Assembly: GCA_017305835.1 (NCBI GenBank)
Contig: JAFKJY010000045.1
Location: 31,500 to 95,499, forward strand
DNA from: Hyphomicrobiales bacterium
GTDB taxonomy: Bacteria; Pseudomonadota; Alphaproteobacteria; Rhizobiales; Rhizobiaceae
DNA: 64,000 nucleotides
Direction of reading: 5' to 3'
This document shows, piece by piece, positions 1-7,649 of the stretch (position 1 is its first letter; each line of letters starts with the position of its first letter). The notes under the pieces were generated by a model, which was not told where the DNA came from, did not search any database, and saw only the letters and a program-made list of their open reading frames with translations. A program made the translations under genes and the position numbers.

Positions 1-268
1 CGGCGTGGTTGCGAAACCGCGCATAGGATATCGTTCGTGTGTAGAGGCGGCCAGCCAGCGCGACGATCCGGTAATTGGGCGCGATCTCGTAGGTCGTGGT
101 CTCGCCAGCGCGCAGACGGCGCTGGTAGTGATCCATCGTGCCGGTGAAGAAGGTGACGTCGTGACCCTGCGCGGCAAGCCATTCCGCGAACTGCCCGGTC
201 CGCAGCAGCCTCTGGCGGCCGGCATCGATCGGCAACGGCTCCCCGACAGTAGCCAACCAGATGCGTAT
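1..268 (-). CDS. Glycosyltransferase, WbuB-like N-terminus (partial)
   Basis: Reading leftward, the minus strand is open to the window edge and encodes about 89 residues beginning IRIWLATVGEPLPID, then RLLRTGQFAEWLAAQGHDV. This matches the N-terminal Rossmann part of WbuB/WcaI-type GT-B (GT4-like) glycosyltransferases, which usually begin MRIWLV. Such enzymes add sugars to a lipid-linked O-unit at the cytoplasmic membrane face. The codon where Met is expected (266-268) is ATA. The only other starts nearby are a CTG at about 278-280 and a TTG at 254-256. It follows the aminotransferase stop by about 20 bases and is probably cotranscribed with it. The family call is from N-terminal motifs only; the catalytic part is outside the window. 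Confidence 0.6.
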   Translation of the reverse strand, partial: MRIWLATVGEPLPIDAGRQRLLRTGQFAEWLAAQGHDVTFFTGTMDHYQRRLRAGETTTYEIAPNYRIVALAGRLYTRTISYARFRNHA

Positions 269-288
269 CGGCGGCAGCGCCGGTCTCC

Positions 289-1404
289 CTATCTCACCGC
301 TTCCATCACCCGGTCCTGCACCTGCGCGCCGAGATAGGGGTGCATGGGCAGGCTGATGACGCGCTTGGCGAGGTCGTCGGAGACGGGCAGTCCCTGGGGA
401 TCGCGCGGGAACTCGCGGAAGGCGGTCTGCGCGTGCAGCGGGATCGGGTAGTAGATCGCCGTCGGGATGCCGGCCTGCTTGGCCTTCTCCTGCACCTGCG
501 CGCGCTCGGCCTCCGACTTTGTCTTGATCGTGTACTGCGCCCACGTGCTGACGAGCCCGTCCGGGATGAACGGCACGCCGTAGCGGTCGGCCAGCCCCGC
601 CGAATAGCGCTGCGCCACCTTCTGGCGCTCCTCGATCTCGTCCGGGAAGATCGCCAGCTTCTCGATCAGCACAGCCGCCTGCAGCGTATCGAGGCGGCTG
701 TTCATGCCGATCCGCTCGTTGTCGTACTTGTGCGAGCCCTTGCCGTGGATGCGGTAGGAATCGATCAGCGCCGCCAGCCTGTCGTCGTTGGTGAAGATCG
801 CACCGCCGTCGCCGTAGCAGCCGAGCGGCTTGGCCGGGAAGAAGGAGGTGGTGGTAATGTCGCCGATCGCGCCCACCGTGCGGCCGTGATAGGCGGCGCC
901 GAAGCCCTGCGCGGCGTCGTCGATGATGGCGAGCCCGTTCTCGCGGGCGATCGGCTCGATCGCGTCGAAATCGGCGGCGAGCCCGAACAGGTCGACGGGG
1001 ATGACCGCCTTCGGCGTCAGCCCGAGCCGCTTCGCTTCCGCGATGCCGCGCTTCAGGCTCTCGACGTCCATGTTGAACGTGTCGGGCCGCACGTCGACGA
1101 ACACCGGCGTCGCATTGATGAAGGGAACCACCTCGGCCGTCGCCGCGAAGGTGAAGGACGGCACCAGCACCGCGTCGCCGGCCTTGATGCCGAGCGCCAT
1201 CAGCGCCAGCGACAAGGCGTCGGTGCCGTTAGCGCAGGCCAGGCTGTGCTTGGCGCCGCAGAAGGCCGAGAGCTGCTCCTCGAACAGCTTCACCTCCGGC
1301 CCCATGATGTAGCTGCCTTCGTCGAGCACCTTGGCGATGGCCGTGTCGAGCTTGGCGCGGATGCGCGCCTGCTGTGCGCCGAGGTCGATGAAGGGCATCG
1401 TCAT
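289..1404 (-). CDS. DegT/DnrJ/EryC1/StrS aminotransferase, WbpE-like
   Basis: A 371-residue PLP-dependent sugar aminotransferase. The N-terminus MTMPFIDLGAQQARIR and SYIMGPEV resemble WbpE/WlbC, which transaminate UDP-2-acetamido-3-keto-glucuronic acid to the 3-amino sugar. The PLP lysine lies in SFFPAKPLGCYGDGG (about Lys192), and IIDDAAQGFGA supplies the cofactor-contacting Asp and Gln. I chose the ATG at 1404 because homology begins there; the frame stays open another 50 unrelated codons upstream to 1554. A second in-frame ATG sits at 1398. It is divergent from the WbpA-like dehydrogenase, which makes the uronic acid substrate. WbpB (3-dehydrogenase) and WbpD (acetyltransferase) are not in the window. 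Family is certain; substrate is inferred from context. Confidence 0.88.
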   Translation of the reverse strand: MTMPFIDLGAQQARIRAKLDTAIAKVLDEGSYIMGPEVKLFEEQLSAFCGAKHSLACANGTDALSLALMALGIKAGDAVLVPSFTFAATAEVVPFINATPVFVDVRPDTFNMDVESLKRGIAEAKRLGLTPKAVIPVDLFGLAADFDAIEPIARENGLAIIDDAAQGFGAAYHGRTVGAIGDITTTSFFPAKPLGCYGDGGAIFTNDDRLAALIDSYRIHGKGSHKYDNERIGMNSRLDTLQAAVLIEKLAIFPDEIEERQKVAQRYSAGLADRYGVPFIPDGLVSTWAQYTIKTKSEAERAQVQEKAKQAGIPTAIYYPIPLHAQTAFREFPRDPQGLPVSDDLAKRVISLPMHPYLGAQVQDRVMEAVR

Positions 1405-1639
1405 GGTGTGTGTCCCGAAAAGATCGTTGGAATGCGGGCAACCTGCCGCCCCGGCGCTGTTATCATGCGCTTCGCCGCTGCCGCAACACTCCGGCGCGCA
1501 CGATTCTTGCCGCGCGCTGTTACAATCGTGAAGGCAACGTGAGGCGGGAAGCATCGCGGCGCGGCGGGGGCGTCGGCTTTACACGCATAATGTTGTCCAC
1601 TAAGGGGACGATCTCCCCGTTTTGATCCTGAGACACACG

Positions 1640-2902
1640 ATGAAGATCGGAATTATCGGCCTCGGCTATGTCGGCTTGCCGCTTGCGCTTCATTTCGCGG
1701 AGGCCGGCAGCGACGTTCTGGGCTTCGACATCGACGCCGACAAGGTTTCGCTCATCAATGGGGGCGGCAGCCCGATCCGTTACATCGACAAGGCCCGCGT
1801 CGCGGCTGCCCGCAGCAAGCTGACCGCGACGGCCGACCCAGCCGGCCTCTCGGCGGTCGACGCCATCATCATCTGCGTGCCGACGCCGCTGACCCACCAG
1901 CGCGAGCCCGACATGACCTTCATCGTCGACACGCTGGAGCTGATCGGCCCGCATCTGCGCAAGGGCCAGCTCATCTCGCTGGAAAGCACCACCTATCCGG
2001 GCACCACCGACGAGATCGTCGGCGGCAAGGTGCGCTCGCTCGGCTTCGAGGTCGGCAAGGACATCTTCGTCGTCTACTCGCCCGAGCGCGAGGATCCGGG
2101 CAACGCCAAGTTCAATGCCGCCACGATCCCCAAGGTGATCGGCGGCACGACGCCGGCCTGCCTGAAACGCGGCAAGGAGGTCTATTCGATCATCGTGCAG
2201 CGGCTGGTCGAGGTGTCGTCCACGCGCGCGGCCGAGATGACCAAGCTCCTGGAGAACATCCATCGCTCGGTCAACATCAGCCTCGTCAACGAGATGAAGA
2301 TCGTCGCCAACAAGATGGGCGTCGACATTTTCGAGGTGATCGACGCGGCCGCCACCAAGCCATTCGGCTTCACCGCCTTCTTCCCCGGCCCGGGGTTGGG
2401 CGGCCACTGCATCCCGATCGACCCGTTCTACCTCGCCTGGAAGGCGCGCGAATACGGCCTCAACACCCGCTTCATCGAGCTGTCGGGCGAGATCGACAAC
2501 GACATCCGCAACTGGGTGCTCGGCCGCATCATCGACGGGCTGAACGGGCAGAAGAAGGCGCTCAACGGCAGCCGCGTGCACTTCCTCGGCATCGCCTACA
2601 AGAAGAACGTCGACGACGCGCGCGAGTCGCCCTCCATCTGGCTGATGGAGGCTGTGAAGGCCAAGGGCGGCGTCATCTCCTATACCGACCCGTTCCTGCC
2701 GCGCTTCCCCAAGATGCGCGAGCACCATCTCGACCTCGCCAGCGAGGAGCTGACGCCGGAGCTGCTGGGCAGCGTTGACTGCGTGGTGGTTGCGACCGAT
2801 CACGACGTGTTCGACTACGAGATGGTGGCGAAGCACGCCAGGCTGGTGGTCGACACGCGCGGCCGCTACCGCAAACCCGCCGCCAACATCACGCCGGCCT
2901 GA
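1640..2902 (+). CDS. wbpA: UDP-N-acetylglucosamine 6-dehydrogenase, WbpA-like
   Basis: A 420-residue UDP-glucose/GDP-mannose dehydrogenase family protein. It would oxidise UDP-GlcNAc at C6 to UDP-GlcNAcA with two NAD+. The Rossmann motif [10 protein letters not shown] is at residues 8-17, the catalytic Cys257 is in [16 protein letters not shown], and SPERxDPG lies near 147-154. The [10 protein letters not shown] form is typical of the N-acetyl-sugar (WbpA/WbpO) branch rather than Ugd. I chose the ATG at 1640 (MKIGIIGLG) over the one at 1622 because six unrelated residues precede the nucleotide-binding strand. It heads the rightward run of O-unit genes and is divergent from the WbpE-like gene, consistent with a di-N-acetyl-uronic acid pathway. 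Confidence 0.9.
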   Translation: MKIGIIGLGYVGLPLALHFAEAGSDVLGFDIDADKVSLINGGGSPIRYIDKARVAAARSKLTATADPAGLSAVDAIIICVPTPLTHQREPDMTFIVDTLELIGPHLRKGQLISLESTTYPGTTDEIVGGKVRSLGFEVGKDIFVVYSPEREDPGNAKFNAATIPKVIGGTTPACLKRGKEVYSIIVQRLVEVSSTRAAEMTKLLENIHRSVNISLVNEMKIVANKMGVDIFEVIDAAATKPFGFTAFFPGPGLGGHCIPIDPFYLAWKAREYGLNTRFIELSGEIDNDIRNWVLGRIIDGLNGQKKALNGSRVHFLGIAYKKNVDDARESPSIWLMEAVKAKGGVISYTDPFLPRFPKMREHHLDLASEELTPELLGSVDCVVVATDHDVFDYEMVAKHARLVVDTRGRYRKPAANITPA

Positions 2903-2913
2903 TCAGGGCCGGC

Positions 2914-2931
2914 CGCCGGCTTCGGCCGGCG
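2914..2931 (+). other. GC-rich hairpin with UUCG loop
   Basis: A perfect 7-bp stem, CGCCGGC/GCCGGCG, encloses a TTCG tetraloop just downstream of the wbpA-like stop. There is no T-tract, so a factor-independent terminator is unlikely. It may be a transcript-stabilising or attenuating hairpin inside the operon. Confidence 0.35.
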
Positions 2932-2947
2932 CAGCCGGGAGAGCGAC

Positions 2948-3754
2948 GTGACCGCGAACGCTTCAGCCGCTCCGACCTCCGACACCGCGCGCTTCGTCGA
3001 CGTGACGGAGATGGCTGGCCAGAAGATCTCGGCCGAGCAGCTCGAGCGCATGTGCCACCGCTACTACTGGGCGCGCGCCTATGTGGAGGGGAAGGACGCC
3101 GTCGAGGTCGGCTGCGGCGCCGGCCAGGGGCTCGGCCATCTCAGGCAATATGCGCGGTCGGTGGCCGGCGGCGACATATCGGCCGAAGTCCTGGCGCGGG
3201 CGAAGGCGACCTATGGCGACACGATCCCCCTCGCCGTCTTCGACGCAGCGCGCATGCCCTATCCCGACGGTTCGGTCGATGCGGTGCTGCTTTTCGAAGC
3301 GATCTACTACCTGCCGGACGCGGACGCTTTCATGGCCGAGGCCCGGCGTGTCCTGCGCCCCGGCGGCCATGTGCTGATCGCCACCGCCAACAAGGACCTC
3401 TACGACTTCAATCCGAGCCCGTTCTCGGTGCGCTATTACGGCGTGACGGAGCTCGCCGAGCTCTGCCGGCGCAACGGCTACGTGCCGTCATTCCTCGGCT
3501 ATGTCGACGTCACCAGGGTATCGTTGCGCCAGCGCGTGCTGCGCCCGGTGAAGTCGCTCGCCTCGCGGCTCGGGTTGATCCCGAAGACGATGGGCGGCAA
3601 GGAGTTCCTGAAGAAGCTGTTCTTCGGCCGGATGGTCGACATGCCCGCCTCGATCCTGGACACGCCGGTGCCCTATGTCGAGGCCGATGCCATTCCGGGC
3701 GACCGGCCCGACCGGCGCCACAAGGTGATCTATTGCGCGGCCCGTCTGGGCTGA
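2948..3754 (+). CDS. SAM-dependent methyltransferase (class I)
   Basis: A 268-residue class I methyltransferase. Motif I is AVEVGCGAGQGLGHL near residues 52-65; an acidic motif II follows after GGDIS, and LRPGGHVLIATANKD forms the post-motif strand. These elements define a Methyltransf_11/25-like Rossmann fold using SAM. It starts at GTG 2948 after a purine-rich GGGAGAG. It sits between the WbpA-like gene and a second aminotransferase, so a sugar or lipid-linked saccharide acceptor (O- or N-methylation) is likely but not shown by sequence. No membrane segment is visible. It ends 37 bases before the next gene, probably in the same operon. Confidence 0.82.
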   Translation: MTANASAAPTSDTARFVDVTEMAGQKISAEQLERMCHRYYWARAYVEGKDAVEVGCGAGQGLGHLRQYARSVAGGDISAEVLARAKATYGDTIPLAVFDAARMPYPDGSVDAVLLFEAIYYLPDADAFMAEARRVLRPGGHVLIATANKDLYDFNPSPFSVRYYGVTELAELCRRNGYVPSFLGYVDVTRVSLRQRVLRPVKSLASRLGLIPKTMGGKEFLKKLFFGRMVDMPASILDTPVPYVEADAIPGDRPDRRHKVIYCAARLG

Positions 3755-3778
3755 GACTCGTTTTGGCCCGACCGGGCC

Positions 3779-3784
3779 AGGAGG
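3779..3784 (+). promoter_or_regulatory. Shine-Dalgarno for GTG start
   Basis: AGGAGG lies seven bases before the GTG at 3792 and supports that non-ATG start for the second aminotransferase. Confidence 0.7.
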
Positions 3785-3791
3785 ATAGGAC

Positions 3792-4922
3792 GTGACGGTG
3801 AAGGTACCCTTTTTCGACTGGGCGGGGCTCTACAACGAGCGCGGCGAGACCTTCTCGCGCATCATCAACGACACGCTGTCGCGCGGCGGCTTCATCCTGC
3901 AGAAGGATGTCGAGGAGTTCGAGGACAGGCTCGCGCGCTATGTCGGTGCCAAATACGCGGTCGGTGTGTCGGACGGCACCAACGCCATCCTGCTCGGCCT
4001 GCGCGCCAGCGGCGTGAAGCCGGGCGACGAGATCATCCTGGCCGGCCATTCCTTCATCGCCGCGGCGCAGTCGATCCATTTCGCCGGCGCCACGCCCGTG
4101 CCGGTCGAGCTCGGCGAGGACGACTGGCTTGTCTCGCCCGAGGCGATCGAGGCGGCCATCACGCCGAAGACGCGCGCCATCATGCCGGTCCACGTCAACG
4201 GCCGCGTCTGCAAGATGGACAGCATCCTCGACATCGCAAACCGCCACGGGCTCGAGGTGTTCGAGGATTCGGCGCAGGCCATGGGGGCGAAGTTCGACGG
4301 CAAGGGCGCCGGCACGTTCGGCCGCTGGGGCACCTACAGCTTCTACCCGTCCAAGACGCTCGGCTGCTTCGGCGACGCCGGCGGCTTCGTCACCGACGAT
4401 CCGGACATCTACGAGCGCGTGCGCGCCATGCGCAACCACGGCGCCAACAAGGCCAAGTCGATCCCGGTCGACGTCGACGTGTGGGGCACCAACAGCCGCC
4501 TCGACAACGTCCATGCCGCGATCCTGACCTACAAGCTCGGCTACTACGACGAGACGATCGCGCGCCGGCGCGAGATCGCGCAGCGCTACCACGACACGCT
4601 GAAGGACGTGGAGGGCGCGCGCCTGCCGCCCGCGCCGGACGCGGATCCGCGCTGGTTCGACATCTACCAGAACTACGAGTTCTGCCATCCCGAGCGCGAC
4701 GCGCTGCGCGCCTATCTCTCGGAGCGCGGCATCGGCACGATCATCCAGTGGGGCGGCTTCGGCATCCACGAGCTGAAGAATCTCGGCATGGGCCGCGACC
4801 TGCCGAGGACCGACCGCTTCTTCCGCGAATCGCTGCTGTTGCCGCTCAACCACATCCTGACCGACGCGCAGGTCGACCATGTCTGCGCGACGCTCTCGGC
4901 CTTCTTCGGGAGCAACCGATGA
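3792..4922 (+). CDS. DegT/DnrJ/EryC1/StrS aminotransferase (second)
   Basis: A 376-residue PLP-dependent sugar aminotransferase, distinct from the WbpE-like one. The PLP lysine is in SFYPSKTLGCFGDAGG and the cofactor Asp is in EVFEDSAQAMGA. DGTNAILLGLRASGVKPGDE is the family substrate-site segment. It starts with GTG at 3792 behind a strong AGGAGG. Its stop overlaps the ATG of the following E1 alpha gene (ATGA at 4919-4922), indicating translational coupling. A keto-sugar nucleotide is the expected substrate, with glutamate as usual donor. The tight linkage to a thiamine-diphosphate enzyme suggests both act on the same keto sugar. Confidence 0.88.
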   Translation: MTVKVPFFDWAGLYNERGETFSRIINDTLSRGGFILQKDVEEFEDRLARYVGAKYAVGVSDGTNAILLGLRASGVKPGDEIILAGHSFIAAAQSIHFAGATPVPVELGEDDWLVSPEAIEAAITPKTRAIMPVHVNGRVCKMDSILDIANRHGLEVFEDSAQAMGAKFDGKGAGTFGRWGTYSFYPSKTLGCFGDAGGFVTDDPDIYERVRAMRNHGANKAKSIPVDVDVWGTNSRLDNVHAAILTYKLGYYDETIARRREIAQRYHDTLKDVEGARLPPAPDADPRWFDIYQNYEFCHPERDALRAYLSERGIGTIIQWGGFGIHELKNLGMGRDLPRTDRFFRESLLLPLNHILTDAQVDHVCATLSAFFGSNR

Positions 4923-5971
4923 AAGGCTTTCAGAACGCGCTCGGCGCGCTCGCCGATCCGAAGGAGCTGACCGGCGCGCTAGACCTCAAGAACCTGCCGA
5001 CCGACTGGCTGGTCGACAAGTATCGCGACATGATGACGATCCGCCGCGCCGAGGAGGCGGTGGCCGGTCTGGTCAGGAGCGGCGAGGCGAAGGCGCCCTG
5101 CCATCTCGGTATCGGGCAGGAAGCGGTAGCGGTCGGCGTCTCCGCGCATCTCAACGCCGGCGACAAGGTCTACAGCGGCCATCGCGGCCACTCGCACTAT
5201 CTCGCGCTGCATGCTCCGCTCGACGGAATGATGGCCGAAGTGCTCGGCAAGGCCACCGGCGCATCCGGCGGCATGGGCGGCTCGATGCACCTCTTCGCGC
5301 CGGAAGTGGGCTTCCACGGCTCGGTCCCGATCGTCGGCGCCACGATTCCCATCGCCGTCGGCGCCGGCCTCGCCTGCAAGATGGACGGCAAAGGACAGGT
5401 CGCGGTGGCCTATTTCGGCGACGGCGCCTGCGAGGAAGGCGTCGTCCACGAATCGCTCAACCTGGCGCGCGTGCTCGACCTGCCGGTCCTGTTCGTCTGC
5501 GAGAACAACCTCTATTCGAGTCATCTCGACATCCATCTGCGCCAGCCGTCCAACAGCGTCGCCCGCTTCGCCGAGGCCCACCGCGTCGACCACCGCGTGA
5601 TCGACGGCAACGACGTGGTGGCGGTGTCGGAGGCGGCGGCAGACCTGATCGCCAATGCGCGGGCCGGCAAGGGACCTGGCTTCATCGAGGCGGTGACCTT
5701 CCGCTGGCTCGGGCATGTCGGCCCCAACGAGGACATCGACGTCGGCGTGCGCCGCAGCCCCGGCGAGCTCACCGCCTGGAAGCGCCGCGACCCGGTGCGC
5801 CGCCTGACCGACGCGCTGTCGGCCTCGCGCGGTGTTGGGCAGGACCGCTTCGCAGGCATCGACGCCGAGATCGTCCGCGCCGTCGACGAGGCGGTCGCTT
5901 TCGCGCGTGCCTCCGCCTATCCGGAGGACCGGGTGCTGCTCGACTATGTCTACGCGGGAGGCGCGGCATGA
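4919..5971 (+). CDS. Thiamine-diphosphate dehydrogenase E1 alpha subunit-like
   Basis: A 350-residue homologue of pyruvate/acetoin dehydrogenase E1 alpha. The ThDP-binding signature runs from GDGACEEG (about 167) to CENN (194-197), with GIGQEA and GHRGHSHY characteristic of the fold. E1 enzymes decarboxylate a 2-oxo acid and hold the acyl carbanion on ThDP. It is translationally coupled to the aminotransferase upstream and to E1 beta downstream (ATGA overlaps on both sides). No lipoyl E2 or E3 gene is nearby, so a classical oxidative complex is unlikely to be encoded here. In this locus the pair may transfer a two-carbon unit to a keto sugar. That role is inference; the family assignment is firm. 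Confidence 0.85.
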   Translation: MKGFQNALGALADPKELTGALDLKNLPTDWLVDKYRDMMTIRRAEEAVAGLVRSGEAKAPCHLGIGQEAVAVGVSAHLNAGDKVYSGHRGHSHYLALHAPLDGMMAEVLGKATGASGGMGGSMHLFAPEVGFHGSVPIVGATIPIAVGAGLACKMDGKGQVAVAYFGDGACEEGVVHESLNLARVLDLPVLFVCENNLYSSHLDIHLRQPSNSVARFAEAHRVDHRVIDGNDVVAVSEAAADLIANARAGKGPGFIEAVTFRWLGHVGPNEDIDVGVRRSPGELTAWKRRDPVRRLTDALSASRGVGQDRFAGIDAEIVRAVDEAVAFARASAYPEDRVLLDYVYAGGAA

Positions 5972-6948
5972 GCGCGGTCAGCTATGCGGACGCGATCCGC
6001 CACGGCTTCGAATACGCCATGGAACGTGACCCGAAGTGCTTCGCCATCGGCCAGGGCCTTTGGAGCCCGTGGTATGTCGGCAATTCCATGAGGGACCTCG
6101 ACAGGCGGTTCGGCAAGGAGCGGGTGATCGACACGCCGGTGTCGGAGCTGGCTACCACCGGGGCCGCGGTCGGCGCCGCGCTCAACGGCTATCATCCGAT
6201 CGTAGTGCACCCGCGCATGGACTTCATGATCCTGGCCGCCGACCAGATCGTGAACCAGGCCGCCAAATGGCGCCACATGCTGGGCGGCAAGGTGTCGCCC
6301 ACGATCGCCATCCGCGGCATCGTCAACCGCGGCGGCGAGCAGGGCGCCCAGCACAGCCAGGCGCTGCATTCCTGGTATGCGCACGTGCCCGGCCTGCGCG
6401 TGCTGATGCCGGCGACCGCGGCAGACGCGCGCGACATGCTGATCGCCGCCGCGCAGAGCCCCGACCCGGTCATGTATATCGACGACCGCTGGTGCTACGA
6501 GCTCGCCGAGGAGCTGGCCCCCGCCGCCGACATCGACGTCGCTGCGATCCGTCCTATGGTGCGCCGCGAGGGCGGCGACGTGACCATCGCGGCCGCCAGC
6601 TATTCGGTGACGCTGGCGCTCAAGGCGGCCGATCTGCTTGCCGGGGACGGCATCGAAGCCGAGGTGGTGGACATCCGCCAGGTAAACCCGCTCGACCCGA
6701 CGCTGGTGCTGGAATCGGCCGCACGTACCGGCCGCTTCGTCGCCGTCGACGGCGGCTGGAGCACCTGCGGGCTGGCGGCGGAGCTGCTGGCGCTGGTGGC
6801 CGAGGGCGTGGCGCCGTCGCGGCTGAAGGCGCCGCTCGCCCGCGTCACCCTGCCGGCCGCGCCGGCGCCGACCAGCAAGCCGCTGGAGGCCGCCTACTAT
6901 CCCACCGCGGAGACGGTGCGGCAGCGCGTGCTGAAGCTGTTCGGCTGA
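5968..6948 (+). CDS. Thiamine-diphosphate dehydrogenase E1 beta subunit-like
   Basis: A 326-residue transketolase-like E1 beta subunit that would form an alpha2beta2 enzyme with the preceding product. The pyrimidine-binding domain includes DTPVSELATTGAAVGAAL, with the activating Glu in the PVSE segment. It continues with a region like RGGEQGAQHSQALHSWYAHV and a C-terminal domain with VEVVDIRQVNPLDP-like sequence. Length is typical for E1 beta. It is coupled by ATGA to E1 alpha and ends six bases before the sugar transferase start. As with E1 alpha, no E2/E3 partner is visible, which argues for a dedicated saccharide role. Confidence 0.85.
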   Translation: MSAVSYADAIRHGFEYAMERDPKCFAIGQGLWSPWYVGNSMRDLDRRFGKERVIDTPVSELATTGAAVGAALNGYHPIVVHPRMDFMILAADQIVNQAAKWRHMLGGKVSPTIAIRGIVNRGGEQGAQHSQALHSWYAHVPGLRVLMPATAADARDMLIAAAQSPDPVMYIDDRWCYELAEELAPAADIDVAAIRPMVRREGGDVTIAAASYSVTLALKAADLLAGDGIEAEVVDIRQVNPLDPTLVLESAARTGRFVAVDGGWSTCGLAAELLALVAEGVAPSRLKAPLARVTLPAAPAPTSKPLEAAYYPTAETVRQRVLKLFG

Positions 6949-6953
6949 GCCGG

Positions 6954-7643
6954 ATGAAGCGGCTCCTGGACATCGTCGCATCCGCCGCGGGCCTTCTCGT
7001 GCTCTCGCCCGTGCTTGCCGTCATCCGCTTCCTCGTCTGGCGGCAGGATCGGCATTCGCCCTTCTACATCGCCGAGCGCGCCGCGCGCGGCGGCGGCTCG
7101 TTCCGCATGGTCAAGGTGCGCTCGATGGTCGTCAACGCCGACCGCACCGGCGTCGAATCGACGAGTGCCGCCGACAACCGCATCACCCCGCTCGGCCATT
7201 TCATCCGCCGTTGGAAGCTCGACGAGATCACCCAGCTCTGGAACGTGCTGAAGGGCGACATGAGCCTGGTCGGCCCGCGCCCCAACACGCTGCGCGAGGT
7301 GGCGAAGTACACGCCCGCCGAGCGCGGCCTGCTTGCCGTGCGCCCCGGCATCACCGATCTCGCCTCGATCGTCTTTTCCGACGAGGGCGACATCCTCAAG
7401 GACATGGCCGATCCGGACGACGCCTATGACAAGCTGATCCGGCCCTGGAAGAGCCGGCTCGGGCTGCTCTATGCGAAGAATGCCGGCGTGCTTCTCGACA
7501 TCCGACTGATGTGGCTCACGATCCTCGCCATCCTCGACAAGCCGAAGGCCCTACGCGGCGTCGGCCGCGAGCTGGTGCGCCTCGGCGCCGAACCCGACCT
7601 CGTCGCAGTCGCCCGCCGCGACCGGCCGCTGGCTCCGGCGTGA
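6954..7643 (+). CDS. Bacterial sugar transferase (initiating phosphoglycosyltransferase)
   Basis: A 229-residue monotopic phosphoglycosyltransferase (PF02397; WcaJ/PglC/RfbP C-terminal type). These enzymes start O-unit assembly by moving a sugar-1-phosphate from a nucleotide sugar to undecaprenyl phosphate. An N-terminal re-entrant hydrophobic helix (residues 5-22, LDIVASAAGLLVLSPVL) is followed by the family blocks KVRSMVVNAD, RRWKLDEITQLWNVLKGDMS and LVGPRPN. It lacks the long multi-span N-terminus of full WcaJ proteins. It starts at ATG 6954 directly behind E1 beta and is the last rightward gene of this run, meeting a leftward membrane-protein gene a few bases later. Confidence 0.9.
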   Translation: MKRLLDIVASAAGLLVLSPVLAVIRFLVWRQDRHSPFYIAERAARGGGSFRMVKVRSMVVNADRTGVESTSAADNRITPLGHFIRRWKLDEITQLWNVLKGDMSLVGPRPNTLREVAKYTPAERGLLAVRPGITDLASIVFSDEGDILKDMADPDDAYDKLIRPWKSRLGLLYAKNAGVLLDIRLMWLTILAILDKPKALRGVGRELVRLGAEPDLVAVARRDRPLAPA

Positions 7644-7649
7644 GTAGCA

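Noticed and set aside
3766..3781. Terminator hairpin TGGCCCGACCGGGCCA
   Set aside because: The loop is only two bases if fully paired, the T-run is upstream of it, and it abuts the Shine-Dalgarno of the next gene.
4919..6948. Housekeeping pyruvate dehydrogenase complex
   Set aside because: There is no E2 or E3 gene, and the pair is coupled to a sugar aminotransferase and a priming sugar transferase.
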